NCBI RefSeq assembly: GCF_037975245.1
Contig: NC_092582.1
Location: 3,163,001-3,227,000 of the forward strand
Reading direction: 5' to 3'
Length of the DNA stretch: 64,000 bases
Source of the DNA: Apostichopus japonicus
Lineage: Eukaryota > Echinodermata > Holothuroidea > Aspidochirotida > Stichopodidae
The notes under the pieces were generated by a model. It worked only from the letters and a program-made list of their open reading frames with translations. It searched no databases and had not been told where the DNA came from. A program made the position numbers and the translations under genes. Below are positions 35,901 through 49,400 of this stretch, in pieces (the stretch's first letter is position 1; every line of letters starts with the position of its first letter).

Positions 35901-38900
35901 CCCACTTTTCAAGGCTTTAAGCCCATTATTTGTTCAGAATTTGAATAATAAATTCACTTCAAAACATACCCATAATGTTGCATAATATTTCATCTATGGA
36001 CAACCAATACAGAAAAAAACTCTCAACCCCTAACAGACCGGTCAAAATTGCACGAGTAGAGGGAAGTATGATGAAGAATCTTGGTCACGGAATTTTCGAA
36101 AATTCAGACACAGTTAAATTATTGGTGTACAAATATTAAAACCTCTTATAACGGCTACTGTAAAATTTAGATATCATAGAAAATACCAAAATAATATGCT
36201 CGAGGGGGAGGGCGGTCTCCACCCTTCATCCCCCTCCCTTGGCTACGCACCTGCGGTTATAGAAATCTTGTAGGAAACAGGCCAAATGGAAACCCAGTGA
36301 ACCCATATCGATGTGGATCATATGTATGATTGTACGTACTTACACAAGATGCAAACCAAATTTCATTACGGATGCGGTCCGTCTAGCTATTCATTTCGAA
36401 AAAAAAAGTAAAAACTCCTTTCGGTCAAATATAGTAACAAATTGTGACACGGTTAGACAGGCGCCTTGCGAGGAATTTGGGCGGGGCAAAGCTTGTACCC
36501 AGACTTTCTAAGTTGTCGCGAAGCGCAAAAAAAAAAAATTGGCCGAAAATGCCTCCCAGATTGCTGGAAATGGCACTTCCCAGGCCTTGTAAGTTGCATC
36601 TAAGCATTTTCTAGTTTGAAATTACTAGCGATATCATAAAAAAATACAAAACATATGCTTAAAAAAACTATGCCACCAAATATTGGGGGGGATATTTGAT
36701 ACTATATCCCCCCCACCTAAAATATTGGGGGGGACACTTCCCCCCGTCCCCCCCATGATCGCCGCCCATGCATTGAGATGAAGTCAGCCGTGCTAGGAAG
36801 GAATAAGGTCACATGATCGTTTGTGTCCAGTGGTCTGATGATCGCTGATTTTTATCTTAGACAAAAACATTTTGCTGCTCATTGAATAATTTCATAGCCT
36901 GTTTAGTCACATGGAAACTCTTTAGCACTTATGGTTATATAATGAGATTCAATATCATCCTTGGAATATGAAACCACCATAACTTAACTTAAAACTCACC
37001 TTTTGCCTTTTTTTAGGAATTTCACTGTAAATCTATATTATTTTTAAAATTATTCCTTCATTTATATATTTATATATTTTTTATATTAATATTTAATGCC
37101 AATTTAGTGTCAATTTTATTCTTCATTTTCATATTTTAAGGGTTTTGTCATTTTGTTGTCATTGTAAAGCGCTTTTGAACATGCTTAAGCATGAAAAGAG
37201 CGCTATATAAATTTGGTAAATAATAATAGTAACTGAGAGACCCTCAAACTTAACACTTGATGTCAAACTGAGTGTAGGAGCAGGAGAAGGGGGTATGTCA
37301 CCTTATTGTCACCTTACATTTTAAAAAATGAAACACTTGAGCAGTTGAGATACTAACGTAGTAACAGTGTGGTAATATCTAAGAATACAACTCAATATTA
37401 CTGCTTTATAAAACAACCAAGAAATGTGTGTTACAAAACAATTCTTAAATTTCTTCTCGCTAATAAACAGCGAGACCGCTTTGGATTGCAGCCCCGTGGC
37501 CTACATTCCTGAAATAGTCAAGAACAGCAAACATTGTAAGATACGTTGTATCTATGGCGATGGTGACCCACCATCGTTTGAAATTCAGAACCAACAGTTT
37601 ACCCAGGTAGGTTTGTGAGATGGCAGATTAGAAATTGTCCATTCATTAAACCGTTGTGTTCTGATAAAGTGAATTCCAGTCATCATTTAATATTTATATC
37701 TATAAATGTTGCAAGGAATTTTGTTAATTCTAAAGACATACATTGGGACTTACCCTACACTACTGCTTCCCAAACGTTTTCCTTGATGACCCATGTTGTG
37801 GTTTCCTTAGGGTTATCCTGACCCATACATTTCTAAGAATTAAAATCCATGCAATGTATATTTCCCCCCCCCCCTCCCCCCTCTAGTAATTTATGTAGTA
37901 AATTTGACTTTTTGCATTCCAAATTGAGTGCACATTGACTGAAAAGTTAGTAAACAACAGCACATGCATTTATCAAAGTTTTTGGAAATAAATCACCATT
38001 TTGAGGAATTTTTACCTTGGGTAAACACTGTTACCAATCAAATTTAACTTCTGTTATCTGGCTTGTGACCCATCGGAAAAGCTTGGTGGCCTATTCTTAC
38101 GTCGCTACCCACAGTGTGAGAAGCATTGCTGTAGATCACAACACTGAGGTAGATACACCAAAATCTAGTCTTCTTCTCAAAGAAAGGATTGAGCAAGCAA
38201 ATTATTCTCATTAACTTTTAAAGAAATAGATCTTCAGTGTTTGTATGGGTCACCATTACATGCTAGTTCTGACATTTTCAGCATTGTTAGTTTTATTGAA
38301 GTAGCCAACTATGATGATTAGTATATTCTATTAATAGAGATAAAAGTAATATCTATAAGTATTGCAGTCCTTGACCCAGTCCCTGTATGAACTTTATAAC
38401 TCACATGAAAATGAAATATTATAATCATAATAATAATGTTATTTCTGATCATTTACAGTTACTGCTAGAAGAGGGTCTTGATATTTCATGCTGTAAACTA
38501 AAGAATGCTGATCACTTTGAAGTGGTTCAGAACATGTGGGATGAAAACAATGAATCAGTTGAAGTAAGTGTAACTTCACCTCGGTATATTCTTAAAAGAA
38601 TATCGTAGCACTTCTTGCCAACGATGGGATTCCCAACAACCAGTGACATCGGTAGCCTGAATCTTGTAATCTTCAAAGTGACCTATATCTAACAAGGACA
38701 AGTTACAGTGTTACCATTTATATTTTCAGTTTACTGTGGATTTTCTTGAAAGAGAGGAGCAGGGTGAGGAGCAGGGGTGAGGAGCAGGGGTGAGGGTGGG
38801 AGTAGGGGTGATGCAGACAGGTCTGAGTAGAAGGGGGGGTAAGGAGTTAATTAGGGGGCATCTCATTTTTCTCATATGTAATAAGGAAACTTGATGGGTG

Positions 38901-39400
38901 CAAAAATGGGTCCAGTGACACCATTGCCCTTGTCACAGAAGCCACAATACCTGGCACACTGTGAAACCGAACACTTGCATGTCTCATCTGGTTATCAGCG
39001 TGAATATACACCACGTAAGATCTTTGGCATTTTCTTGGGAGTGGAAGGTACTTTAAGGACCTTTTTATTATCCTTCCTTCCTCTTCTAGCTTATACATTT
39101 TTTGCTCTCTTAGGTATTTCATGATGATGACCTCCTGATAAGCTCCTCGTACCCTCATGGATTTCCTTTAAATCGCCTCATATCTGATCCCTCATGTGGT
39201 ATCTTGGCGATCAGATTCATCTTTCTTGAGGTAACCCCAGTGACCAGATTCCTTGCCAGTACTCTTGGCATTGATAGAGTCCCTCTTCTGTCCATTATGA
39301 AGAAGAATAAGTGTGGTGTCTTGTTTTTAATATTTTTTTTGCCCTGTTTTTCTTTCAGATAATATTGAAGTTGCTGTTTCCAGAACTGTCCAAAACATGA
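29943..39400 (+). CDS. AFMID: Kynurenine formamidase (arylformamidase)
   Basis: Complete coding sequence of 317 residues in 11 exons: 29943-30023, 30578-30671, 30989-31093, 31833-31881, 32692-32777, 33529-33601, 34438-34541, 35076-35154, 37471-37606, 38459-38563 and 39359-39400. All junctions are GT-AG and phases agree to the TGA. The enzyme hydrolyses N-formylkynurenine to kynurenine and formate in tryptophan breakdown; the family is an alpha/beta hydrolase. Visible hallmarks are the oxyanion-hole motif HGGYW (102-106), the nucleophile elbow GGHSAGG with Ser171, Asp256 in GDGDPPSF and His288 in ADHFEVV, giving a full catalytic triad. The length is close to the ~300 residues of vertebrate AFMID. 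No signal peptide is seen, so it is probably cytosolic. The ATG has G at -3 and +4. An untranslated first exon lies upstream and was not placed. Confidence 0.96.
35472..36846. mobile_element. Foldback (inverted-repeat) element, interrupted by a later insertion
   Basis: Arms at about 35472-35535 and 36783-36846 are inverted copies over some 60 bp. Both begin GCGATCATCAGAC and continue with CTGGAC, GTGACCTTATT and CTTCCTAGCA-type blocks. Without the inner 1205-bp insertion the arms would lie close together as a ~165-bp hairpin MITE. It lies in the AFMID intron between the exons ending at 35154 and starting at 37471. Confidence 0.75.
35566..36770. mobile_element. hAT-like non-autonomous element nested in the foldback
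   Basis: The left end CAGGGGCGGCGATC and the inverted right end CATGGGCGGCGATC match at 13 of 14 positions. An exact 8-bp target duplication CATTGAGA flanks it (35558-35565 and 36771-36778), the length known for hAT transposases. Inside are blocks shared with the 291-bp element at 42350: a GCGCCACC...GGTTGGCGCG hairpin near 35630, and GCCTCCCAGAT, GGAAATGGCACTTC and TACTAGCGATATCAT near 36550-36635. A hAT-like end, GGCTACGCACCTG, lies at 36240. It encodes no transposase, and the interior looks like several merged repeats. Confidence 0.85.
36990..37215 (+). repeat. LINE 3' end (C-terminal remnant and tail)
   Basis: Near 36990 a frame reads LKTHLLPFFRNFT, resembling the final residues of many non-LTR reverse transcriptases. 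A 3' UTR-like stretch follows, then GTAAAGCGCTTTTG, a small palindrome (CATGCTTAAGCATG), AGCGCTATATAAAT and an AATAATAAT tail. The same tail occurs at 61070 (minus strand) and 62820. Confidence 0.6.
38755..38815. repeat. GAGGAGCAGGGGT short tandem repeat
   Basis: Three to four degenerate copies of a ~15-bp purine-rich unit in the last AFMID intron. Confidence 0.75.
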
Positions 39401-42349
39401 GCCTTGCCGGACAGAGATGGAAATGATCTTGGCAGCTGATAATAAAGACCTAAATGTTATTGGATATTTCTCTCTTTGGCAAAAGAAATAAAAGAGAATT
39501 ATTTACAAAGTTATTGCCTTGGAAGATGAAATCAAAAACAGAAGAATTATTCAGAAACGTAATTGAGTTACATATTATATACACATTGACATGGTCAATT
39601 TTATCAACCAGGTCAACAAATCATTCCATGTATAGGATTTGATTTTTAAGTTTGGTTAAACATAAAGCACAGAGTCTGTTCAGTATGACCCACCATTGTT
39701 CCATAATCCTGACAATTTAAAGTAATGTTCCATTTCATGTTTATTGAATAACTTTTGAATTCATCTTACGGTTATGTCAATTATTTTCAAGCTTTTTTTT
39801 TAAAGAATGACTTTGGCAAAACATTGGGAGTATAAATGTTCCCAGTGTTCAAAATATTTACTACTATGAAATATTTTGAATAATTGAAAGACTCCTATAA
39901 AGCAAAGGACTGGGCTTCTCTGACCAGGTGTGAATGGTGCTGTTTAATATCTATTATTTTATTAATTGTTAACATTCCAGCTAACAGGGAGTCATCATTT
40001 TTGTTTATTCACTGCATTTGTTAACATGTTTTAAACTGTTAACCTCAAAATATGCTTATAAAATGTCCTATATAGTCAGTTGTGCTTGCCGGTACATTAT
40101 GTTATCAGAGAGAAGACTAGTTCAGTCTAAATAACGTTGTTTAATTAAACTGTATTTATTTAGTGAAATGCAAATTATACTTTATAATCCAGATAGAATT
40201 GAAATATGCAGCAAAACCATTCCAAACATAGGTTAAAGAAAAAGAAAATGAAAAAATGCCATATATCCAAGTGTTAAGTGTAATTAAGACAAGTAGATTC
40301 AAGAAAATGTTGTTGCATAAAATCCAAACTGACAAGCTAAATGCCCCCATCACATATAACATAATATCCTCACTTTGCAAAAAAAGATGTTTATTTGGTC
40401 ATCAGAATCCCTGCTTAATACTATTCAATTGGTAAGTCCCTTAAGGAAATCAAACATAATTTATAACAATAAAAAGAAACCATTTATGATGTAAAAGATA
40501 AATCATTGTTACTGCTTGATGGTACCCATAACGAAAGCAGCTAAGCACATTTAGAACATTTTCTCCTTTAAAGGCAGTTTAAAGTATCACTTACTTTAAT
40601 CATTTATGCTTCTAAGTTGTTGTTACATATGACTGTTGTTCATTTATTTTTCTTTGTTCGTTTCTCTATTGTTTTTTCCTCTATTGTTCTTTCCTCTATT
40701 GTTGTATGGTGTTCCTCTGCATTGTGTTACCTAGTTTTGGGGAGGGGATGGGGGGACTGCCTGTACAAGCTATTGCTTTATCAGTCCTCCACCACCTTGA
40801 TCTAATAAGATCCATAATAATCGGTAATATGATCAAGGATTATTAGCTATGCAAGCTTCTTTAAATAATTGTTAAGACTGTTACAAATGCTGCTCTAATT
40901 ATTTTCAATGTTTTTATTTTTTCGAAGAGGGATTAACAATCACACAGCTAATTATTTTCAATTTTTTTGTGTGTGAGGGATTAACAATCGCAGTTATGAT
41001 TGCTTGACCGCCTTTGTTCGAGAAAGATGTCTCCAGAGTAAAGAATTTCAGTTAAGAATGAGATATTAAAGACATTACTCCAGAATGTCTGGCCAATGTC
41101 ATTGAGAATTCAGCAACCATGGGTTTTACAATGTGTGGTAGTACATAGGTAAAAAACACAATAATTGTATAGGCAACTCTGCAAGATTTCACCCATCTCT
41201 GATAGAGTAAACTGCCCTTTCTAATTTTTCCTGGCTTAGTGATATATCTTTAATGAGTTTCCTTGTTCATTATCAAAATTGCATGAATGATGTGTTCGTC
41301 AATCACGTATAAAGTTTAATTTTAACCTTTAAAAGCAATAATTGCCATCATTAATGAGTTTGCATTTCTACCTTTTAATCATCATAAACCTGAAATCATT
41401 TTTAAGTTTCTGTGCTTTGTTCTGATTTTTTCCGAGGCTGATTTTTTTTAATCTTTAAAGATGAAGAATATTGCAGTTTATGTACCATTATGCCTCTGCT
41501 TTTTCCTACTGAGAAATTACTAAGAAATTATGAAAATAAATATGAAGTTTGGACAAAATTTCTTTCAACTTTCAACTCCTTTTGAATTCTTTGACTACTT
41601 CTAAGTCTGTATGTATCTTTGTGTATCCACATATTCTCTTGTTGTTTGCCAGTGAAAATGGCAGTAAATTCCTCAGTAAACTAAATTTTCACAATTTAAA
41701 ATGCAAAAAGCCTTTTCAGGACAACAGTCAACATAAACAAGCTGTTATGTTTGTTTAAGAGATTGAATTTATTCCTTGAGACGTTAAAATGCAAAAGCCT
41801 TTTCAGGACAACGGTCAACATAACAAGCTGTTATGTTTGTTTAAGAGATTGAATTATGACTTGGAAGGAACATCAAAGTTGACCAAAATGGCCGAAAGTT
41901 TCCATCAAGTACTTTGCCAAAGGTTTTTAACCCTCCAATTTATTCTCAAACATCAGCATTTCTTGATTTAAATCGTTTCATTTTTTATTAAAAAGCACTG
42001 GTTTAGAATTTTTTGTTAAAGTTTGAAATTGATTTTAATTTTGAAGGCAACTATACAAACTTTTTCAAAACCATTTATTTAATAAAGATATCAATGAAGA
42101 CAAAAACACCAAATATGAAAATGGGACCGAGGACCAATAGCAATTGTTCACCATTAACATCTGGCACACAAATACACATACCCAAAGTTTATTATTAATG
42201 CATGACATTAATGTTAATGCAACAAATGTTCCATATTTTGAGAAAGAACAAACATCCAACTTTTGTACTCCTCTCTGTTTTCATTCTTCGGGACACCGTG
42301 TATTTGGAATAAATTACCTCTTGAAAGTCAGACTGGTCCCAAGTAAGAG
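39401..42349. other. 3' flank of AFMID and tail-to-tail intergenic DNA
   Basis: AATAAA at 39441-39446 is a plausible AFMID polyadenylation signal. Beyond it no gene is recognised. There is an ~88-bp tandem duplication at 41697-41855 and a smaller one (GAGGGATTAACAATC) at 40927-40992. Confidence 0.5.
41697..41855. repeat. ~88-bp tandem duplication
   Basis: The stretch from AAATGCAAAAAGCC through AAGAGATTGAATT is repeated once, starting near 41697 and 41785. The copies differ by single-base indels and one substitution (ACAGTCAAC against ACGGTCAAC), so the duplication is fairly recent. Confidence 0.9.
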
Positions 42350-42640
42350 CAGGCGCGTAGCCAGGAATTTGCCGAGAGAGGGGCGAAACTGTAGATTCGG
42401 CATTGCAAACTATCTAAGCGTAGCGCCACCATGGTTGGCGCGAAGCGTACAAGAAAATTTTGGCTGAAAATGCCTCCCAGATCGCTGGAAATGGCACTTC
42501 CCAGGCCTTGTAAGTTGCATCTTAGCATTTTCTCTTTTGAAAATACTAGCGATATCATAAAAACATTTAAAAAATTTTTTTTTAATATGCTCAAAGGGGG
42601 GGGGGGCGGCTGCCCCCTTCGCTCCTTGGCTATGCGCCTG
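42350..42640. mobile_element. 291-bp hAT-like MITE with 8-bp target duplication
   Basis: The left end CAGGCGCGTAGCCA and the inverted right end CAGGCGCATAGCCA match at 13 of 14 positions. AGTAAGAG directly flanks both sides (42342-42349 and 42641-42648). The interior contains GCGCCACCATGGTTGGCGCG, which is nearly self-complementary, and blocks shared with the nested element at 35566. Short frames on both strands are not genes. It lies between the tails of AFMID and CATSPERG. Confidence 0.92.
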
Positions 42641-43332
42641 AGTAAGAGTAAGTCCTTTTAAGAAGAAACTCAAAAAACTTTCTTCATGACTAAAGGCTTT
42701 TTGATGCCATTTTTCATTTCTACATTCTTTGTCTGATTATTGGTTGGTTCTTCTTTTCTTTGAGCCCTCTGCAGATATTAAATGTGTGCATTCTAAATCC
42801 TCTATGATTTATTAGTAACAGTTATACCTCCAGTTGGCCTACGCTATTGAGAAAATACTTAGTAGCATTCCTTTGGAATTTTCATTGGTCTATTATCTGG
42901 AGTGATCCTAGCAATTGGCTAACTAGAATATGTCATTTTTACTAATGAAATGTAAATAAGGTACTTTACAAAACAGTTTCAAACTTTTGTGTAAAATAAT
43001 TGTTTTTTTTAAATCTTAAATTGGAAGCAAAATGGTCTTGGATTACTACTAAAGTTAGCAACAATTGAATGAAAAATGTATCGACAGATTGGTTGGTCAA
43101 AATTAATTAATTAATTGACAGGTTAATGTTTTTTTGTGTTAATGAAAGGACAGCTGCATATCCTCTATGTACAGCAAGAACCATTTAAACTTAACATACT
43201 CATGTTTACATGACAAACATACCACAGGATCGAAAACATTGAAGGATAAAAAAACCTGATTTGAAATGAGTAAAATCCATATTTTTTTAATTGTTTGTTT
43301 AAAGCATTGAAAAAAAACTTTTTTGTTTTAAT

Positions 43333-43338
43333 TTTATT
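43333..43338 (-). terminator. Polyadenylation signal of CATSPERG (minus strand)
   Basis: TTTATT on the plus strand is AATAAA on the minus strand, about 160 bases beyond the CATSPERG stop codon. Confidence 0.5.
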
Positions 43339-43495
43339 TGAAAAAGGCTGAGAAATGCCAACCCTGGCTGGTACTATGACATTTGAAATTCTCTTACGGC
43401 AGGGATCCATATTACTCATGTCATTGCTGAAGGTTTTGTTTAGTTATATAGAAGCTGATCAAATCTACAAAAAACTTTGGTGAGAAGGAGGGTGA

Positions 43496-46400
43496 TTAGT
43501 GGTTCACCCCTGAAGGACACTGCATTCCTTGTACCAGGCTACCATGCAGTTGAGGATGGGTGCCGAGATACTGTAGGTACCATAGAAAGAAAGCCCCACC
43601 CATAAGGAGGCTCACTGCTGCTATCACGATGGTCGGTGTCGGGCTCGCCAAAGGAGGCAGATCCACAAAGTACTGAGAAGATAAAACGCAACAAACACCA
43701 GTTGAATAACTTTTCGACAAGACCGTTTCTCATCAGATTTGTTAAGTTTCAAGATATCGTTATAATTGAATCGTTACTTTAACAATTCTATAGGAAGAGA
43801 ACAAATGGAATTAATACATTCAGGTGATAGATACTGTAAATACTTTCAGAGTTAGTCTGAGGAAGCCTGTAACAGTGTTGTAGTATTCGAAAAGTACTCA
43901 GATTTTGCCAAAAGTACTTGTACTCCATATAGTACTTATATATGATTAAGGTACATAGTACTCGCTTAAGACAAGTACTTATGTAAAAAAAAAAAAAAAC
44001 TTGTTTTCAATCCCTTTCCTCTTTTGCTAACATGTTGAAAGTGTTTGCATGTGATATTCAATACAGTGAATATGATTTGCGCTTTATTTCAAGCTCACTA
44101 CTGATACCACAATGTAGACAATCATGTCTTTGTTTGCAAAACTTCTTTTTAAATGTTGAAAACTTTATTTCAAATAATTTTTTGTCTTTGATGCACTCAC
44201 ATGTTAAACACTTACAACTTTCTTTCTTGTTATAAAACATGACACAGCTGCTAAAAGGTTCATACTGTAGTTTGTATGTATGGGAATTCTTTCGTGAGGG
44301 TTATGGCACCTCTTAATATAGATTATCACTGTTGCGAAAACATGAAACATGATCACCCATTTCAGACTTCAGGAAGCATTTAACTACACCACATTCAAAG
44401 CATTTTCCCTGCTGAAATATTTTTATTATCTGTGGTAACACTTTTTAATGTCTGGGAATAAACTGGAATGCTCAGAGCACAGAGAAATGTCCTTCTTGAA
44501 AACTAGCACACACTAAAAATTGGGTTGATCTGATGACCCTTAATACTTACCATTTGGAAATTTAGTTTTCCTGTTTTTGCAGATTGGTCATGTTAAAATG
44601 TTTTCATGTTGAGCATGGTATGTTCTCACCAGTTTGTGATCATAAATCTCAAATAGTTGATCTATAATTATTGAATATAGAAATAAATGGGTAAATTCTT
44701 ACCTGAAATTCATCTTGGAGATCGCAGTAAGAAAAACCAGCTGCGACTCTTGCTTTGAAGTGATACAAACCAGAACCCTAATTATAAACGACAACAAAAC
44801 TGGTAAAGAAACAATTCAAGATAAACTTGTACGTTAAGAACTAAAGCAACAACCAGTAGTAAATATATAAAGAATAAAAATGATTGTCAACAATTGTAGC
44901 AATCTATTTAAAGTGGCTTGCATTTGGCCGATGATTTCACCAAGCAGAGAGACTATATCTCAAAAATAAATTGCAATTATGTATAACACTCTCACAGACA
45001 CCCTCCTTTACTTAATTTTTTCACCAATTGGAAAATTAATAAGTGAGTAATTCTTGAATTTAATTGAATCCCAGCATTTTGCATTATTATCAATTACAGG
45101 TGATGTGATTTTTTCAAATTTTTTCGTAAATTTGAAATTTTTAGGTCACTTTTACGAGAGGTGTAACAATATTCAGTCACTAGTGACTTACACTGCAATA
45201 CGATTTAAGTCATCAACATAACTCAAAGGGCTGCCTCAATGTTAATTTTCAGTGCTGGATTATCCAATAATACATAAGACAAATGCATCAAGGAGCCGAC
45301 AAGGCCGAGGGGGTCCCTCAGCCTCAAGGGTACCCCAATTAGGTCAAGAAATTTCTTAGAACGCTTCTAGGAAGGAAATACCAACCGTCTTATTTCCGGT
45401 TGGCCTACAAAGCATACTGGGGAGGGGGAGGGGAGGGGGAGGGGAGGGGGAGGAAGAAATGGCACCTACGGGTCCCAGATGGTATTAATGGTCACCGGCT
45501 AGTATTGGCCCCAAGCACTTGCTAGAGGTTTTCAAAAGTATTATTGCAGTAGTTTAAGATTCTCCTTTATCTACTTGTTGAAGTTTGAACGTGAATGACC
45601 ATTATCTGAATTTCTACCATATTTGGAGGCAATACTTATAACCTTTTATCTGCAAGTGGTCATCACTTTATTCCTCCAACTTATACCATGTTAAAATTAC
45701 CAACCTGGGGGTGGTAACAATTGAGATTAGTCCCAGGCATTATGATAAACCGAGACAGACAATCAAACGTCCCTGTACATGCTTGAAGATGATAGAGAAC
45801 ATATTACATCTTTAAGACTTCAAACTTTAAACCAGTGACTATTTTGTCTCCAGCCGAGTGAGCTTTTGGGAATGTCTCAGACTGAATCGGTAATACCCTC
45901 AATTATGCTAGAAAGTCAAATAATGGTCACCCCATGCTAAAACTTCAACAACAAGTGCATTTAATACTTCCACCCTGAAAAACACATTCCTCTCCCTAAG
46001 GAATGTAATCATCTAAATAAACGCTCATGAATATCTGAGAAAACACTTTTGAATATCCGCTCTTCCCGGGAAGTACTTTAGAAACATTTAAGAAATGCTA
46101 GCAAGCTGAAAATTTGAGGTTAATTTTTTTTATTATAGTGACCCACGACACAAGTCTTAGATATGTAAGATGAAAATATGTTAGATGAAAAAATTTGTTA
46201 GATTAGATGAAGGCTCATACAGTCAGGGATAGTGATACGGCAGTTGAGTTTAATAACTTCAATTCCTCCAAGGACAATTTTTCCATGTGGTCCAGACTGG
46301 GTGTTGAGGGCGCTGTATATAAAGAAAAGGATGATATTACAGAAAGGCCTGGCAGGATACTATTGTGCAACTCATACTTATAGATTACAAAATGGATTTC

Positions 46401-49400
46401 CCTTAATAGGCGAAACACTGAGTATGACTTGGAGAGTCACCAAATGGGCTAAAACTCATTTCAGTGGGGGGGGGGGGAGATTCAGGGAGTTACAAACTTA
46501 CGGATCAAATACAACGATACGAATCTGCACATAATTCAATGACAATATAGACGTTTCAAATTTTCAATATCATTGTACAATTTGGCATCAGATGATTGTT
46601 AAGTTAGCAAATAATTAATAAGGGCATTGACTAAATTTAGGCACTAATTATTGACATTCTTATCAATATTGGCAGTTTTCAACAATTTTCGGAGTAGTCA
46701 CACTAATAAACTGTATTACTACAAGAGTTCTCGGTATCAGAATTTTTATTGAAAAGATTGGGGTTCAACAGTTTTATTTTTTTAAATCCTGTCCTTTCTC
46801 CTTGTAAATATAGTAAGTATGATTTAATAAGACCAAACAAAATAAAACCTCTGACAAAGGTTTAACCTGTCTGTCACCATGCATCGCCTTCAGAGAAATG
46901 ATTGTATTAATATAAATTGAATTTACCTCTGTCCTTGCCAACAGTCTCATGACAATATCCTTGTGGATGTAATCAACTAAACCTCGTTATATAATGGATG
47001 TCTTAGTATCCTGAGTCAGGCTTACATGGTTTTTATCATCCCCTAATGGTTTTATTATCCCCTGGTGTTGTGGCTGACCTATGGTCACCTAATGATATGT
47101 TCGGAATCATCCTGCCTCCAGGGATGACTGATATTACATCTTTCCTATAATACTACATGGAAGACCACTGCTCCATTTGCTGCTATTAATCAAAAGATGT
47201 CCCAATTAATCAGGAAATCAAATAAGCTACATTACTATTGAATCTTGTGACCTGGCTGGTAATATGATAGACAAGGGCAATAGATATCACCATGGTGTAC
47301 CATGATGTAATAAAGCAAGGCAATCAAGGGTAGGATATAAGAGGGGTAGATGGTGGGAGTGGACGAGAGACTGGAGAAGGGTGGGAGAAGGGGTATGAAT
47401 AGTGACTGGAGACAGGGTGGGAGCATGGGGAGGAGGTGGTAACTGGAGGATGGGACTGAGATGGGGAACATAGTGACTGAAAGAGGGGTGGAAGAAGGGG
47501 GAGGAGGTGGCACATGGAGGAGAGGAGAAGGGGTACAAAAAGGGGCTAAAAGTGGGGTGGGAGCAGGGGGCAGAAATGGCACCTGGAGGATTAGAGAAGG
47601 GTACAAAAAGTGGTTAAAAGAGGGGTGGGAGCAGGGGAAGGAGGTGGTAGCTGGAAGAGGGTGGGAGAAGGGATACAAATAGTGACTGAAAGACAGGTGG
47701 GAGCAGGGGAAGGAGGTGGCAGCTGGAGGAGGGTTGGAGAAAGGGTACGAGTAGTGGCTGAGGAGGTGGAAATGCAAAGGGTAGAAGGAAGGCATGGTAG
47801 CAATGGTATGAAGAGTGAGAGAGTAGCAGGAGGATAGAGTAATGGAGGTAAGTATAGGAGTGGATGTGGAGTGTGGGGTGTTGAGGGGGGGGGAGTGAAG
47901 GAAATTAGTGGTGGAAAGTGAAAGCTAGGGGGAAAGAGAAGAAAATGGCAAAAAGGGAGAGGGAAAGGAGAAAGAAGGGAAAGGTCGGAGCATAAGATAA
48001 AGGGAGATGGATGAATATCAGAACATGTTCTTGATGGAGATAGCATTCATGCTGTCACTGATTTTGACTAGTTTATATCGTTGAGTAAGGTGAATGTTGT
48101 AAATCCAGTCAAATGAAAATGATCCCAAATGTACCAACATGTCAACAGAGGAGAATTAGGGGGTTTATCTTATAAGATTTGGAGTTGCAGATATTGCTTT
48201 GTTGGTTACAATCTCTTCTGGTTCTGATGAGATTGGAAAGGTACAGGGGCAACAGCCCTAGGGTCAATTAGGCGACCATGGGAAATATGGGAAGAAAAAC
48301 AGAATATTCTCAATGTCATAATATCAAAGAAGAATTAAAAAAGGGGCTCCTGGTGACATAATTATTAACAGGGCTGCAGCTGGCTCTTGAAGCCTCCATT
48401 CAGAAAATTTTTCAATCAATGAATATTTGTTACTCTGAAATAGTTGGGGTGGGAAAAAAGGACAGGAAGGAAAACATAGCAACAACATTGTCCAAACCAA
48501 ACTCACAATGAGTTTAGAATTTCTTACAATTGTGTCTGAGTTGCACACTGTAATATTGGAAGAGCGCCCTCTTCTTTCACTAAAGCAGTCTGTAACGTAG
48601 CTGCCTTCTGATTGGAATAGTTTCCATCTTTACCAATCATGAATCACAAGTACCAACAAATGAGTGCCGCTACCATTTACAACATGGCAAATCAAAACCT
48701 CCAGAACTCTACTTTAAAGGTAGTCAGTATAGGCCCCAAACTACAGCACGCTATAATTGCAAGAAGTCTTCAAGAAGTACTTTCCTGGAGGTCTTTACTC
48801 TCCAAATTGTTCTCAGACAATTTGAAGGAACACACAACACTACTTAATATCCCAGTGAGGAAAATTTCCTTGAAGTTGGAATAAAAAACAGTTTAAGAAT
48901 TTTGACCAAAGGCGGCCATATTTGATATCTAGCATATTTGGGGCTAATACAGCATACCTTTAAAAGAAGAAACAAAAATGTTATGGCACTAACAACTTTT
49001 GTGGGCAATACTAATAAACTTTCGTCTGAGTGAGTTTAACTAATGGTTACCACAACTCAGACTTGATTCTTCCGCTATGATATCTCCTAAGACCCCCCCC
49101 CCCTTTAACATGTGCTTCTCCCATTCTGTTTGATTACACTCTATCATTGCTATTGCACCTGCTACCGATGGGGTGATAAAACAATGTCTGATTGGCTAAT
49201 AGTTTTGGTTTCCTGAAGAGAATGGCTCATACTCCATTGCTCATCCTCATGTTTCCTGACCACTAATGGCAGATCCCCTAAAAGAAGGAGAGTAAAGGAG
49301 ATCAACAGACAGTCAATTATATCCATTACTTATCCTGTTAATAGCCATTTGGTATTTATAAGACAGACATTCCACTCTGCCATTGTCTGGGGAACAATAG

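Noticed and set aside
39359-39412. Alternative AFMID C-terminus in another frame (DNIEVAVSRTVQNMSL...)
   Set aside because: The phase carried from exon 10 requires the frame ending LLFPELSKT, which also resembles the known family C-terminus.
47235-48046. Long Pro/Ser/His-rich open frames on the minus strand (186 and 151 residues)
   Set aside because: They cover the purine-rich ~70-bp minisatellite; the frame is open because of its composition, and no domain or splice context is seen.
48639-48884. 81-residue ATG frame in the CATSPERG intron
   Set aside because: No similarity, signal or promoter context that I recognise; it is of a length expected by chance in 64 kb.
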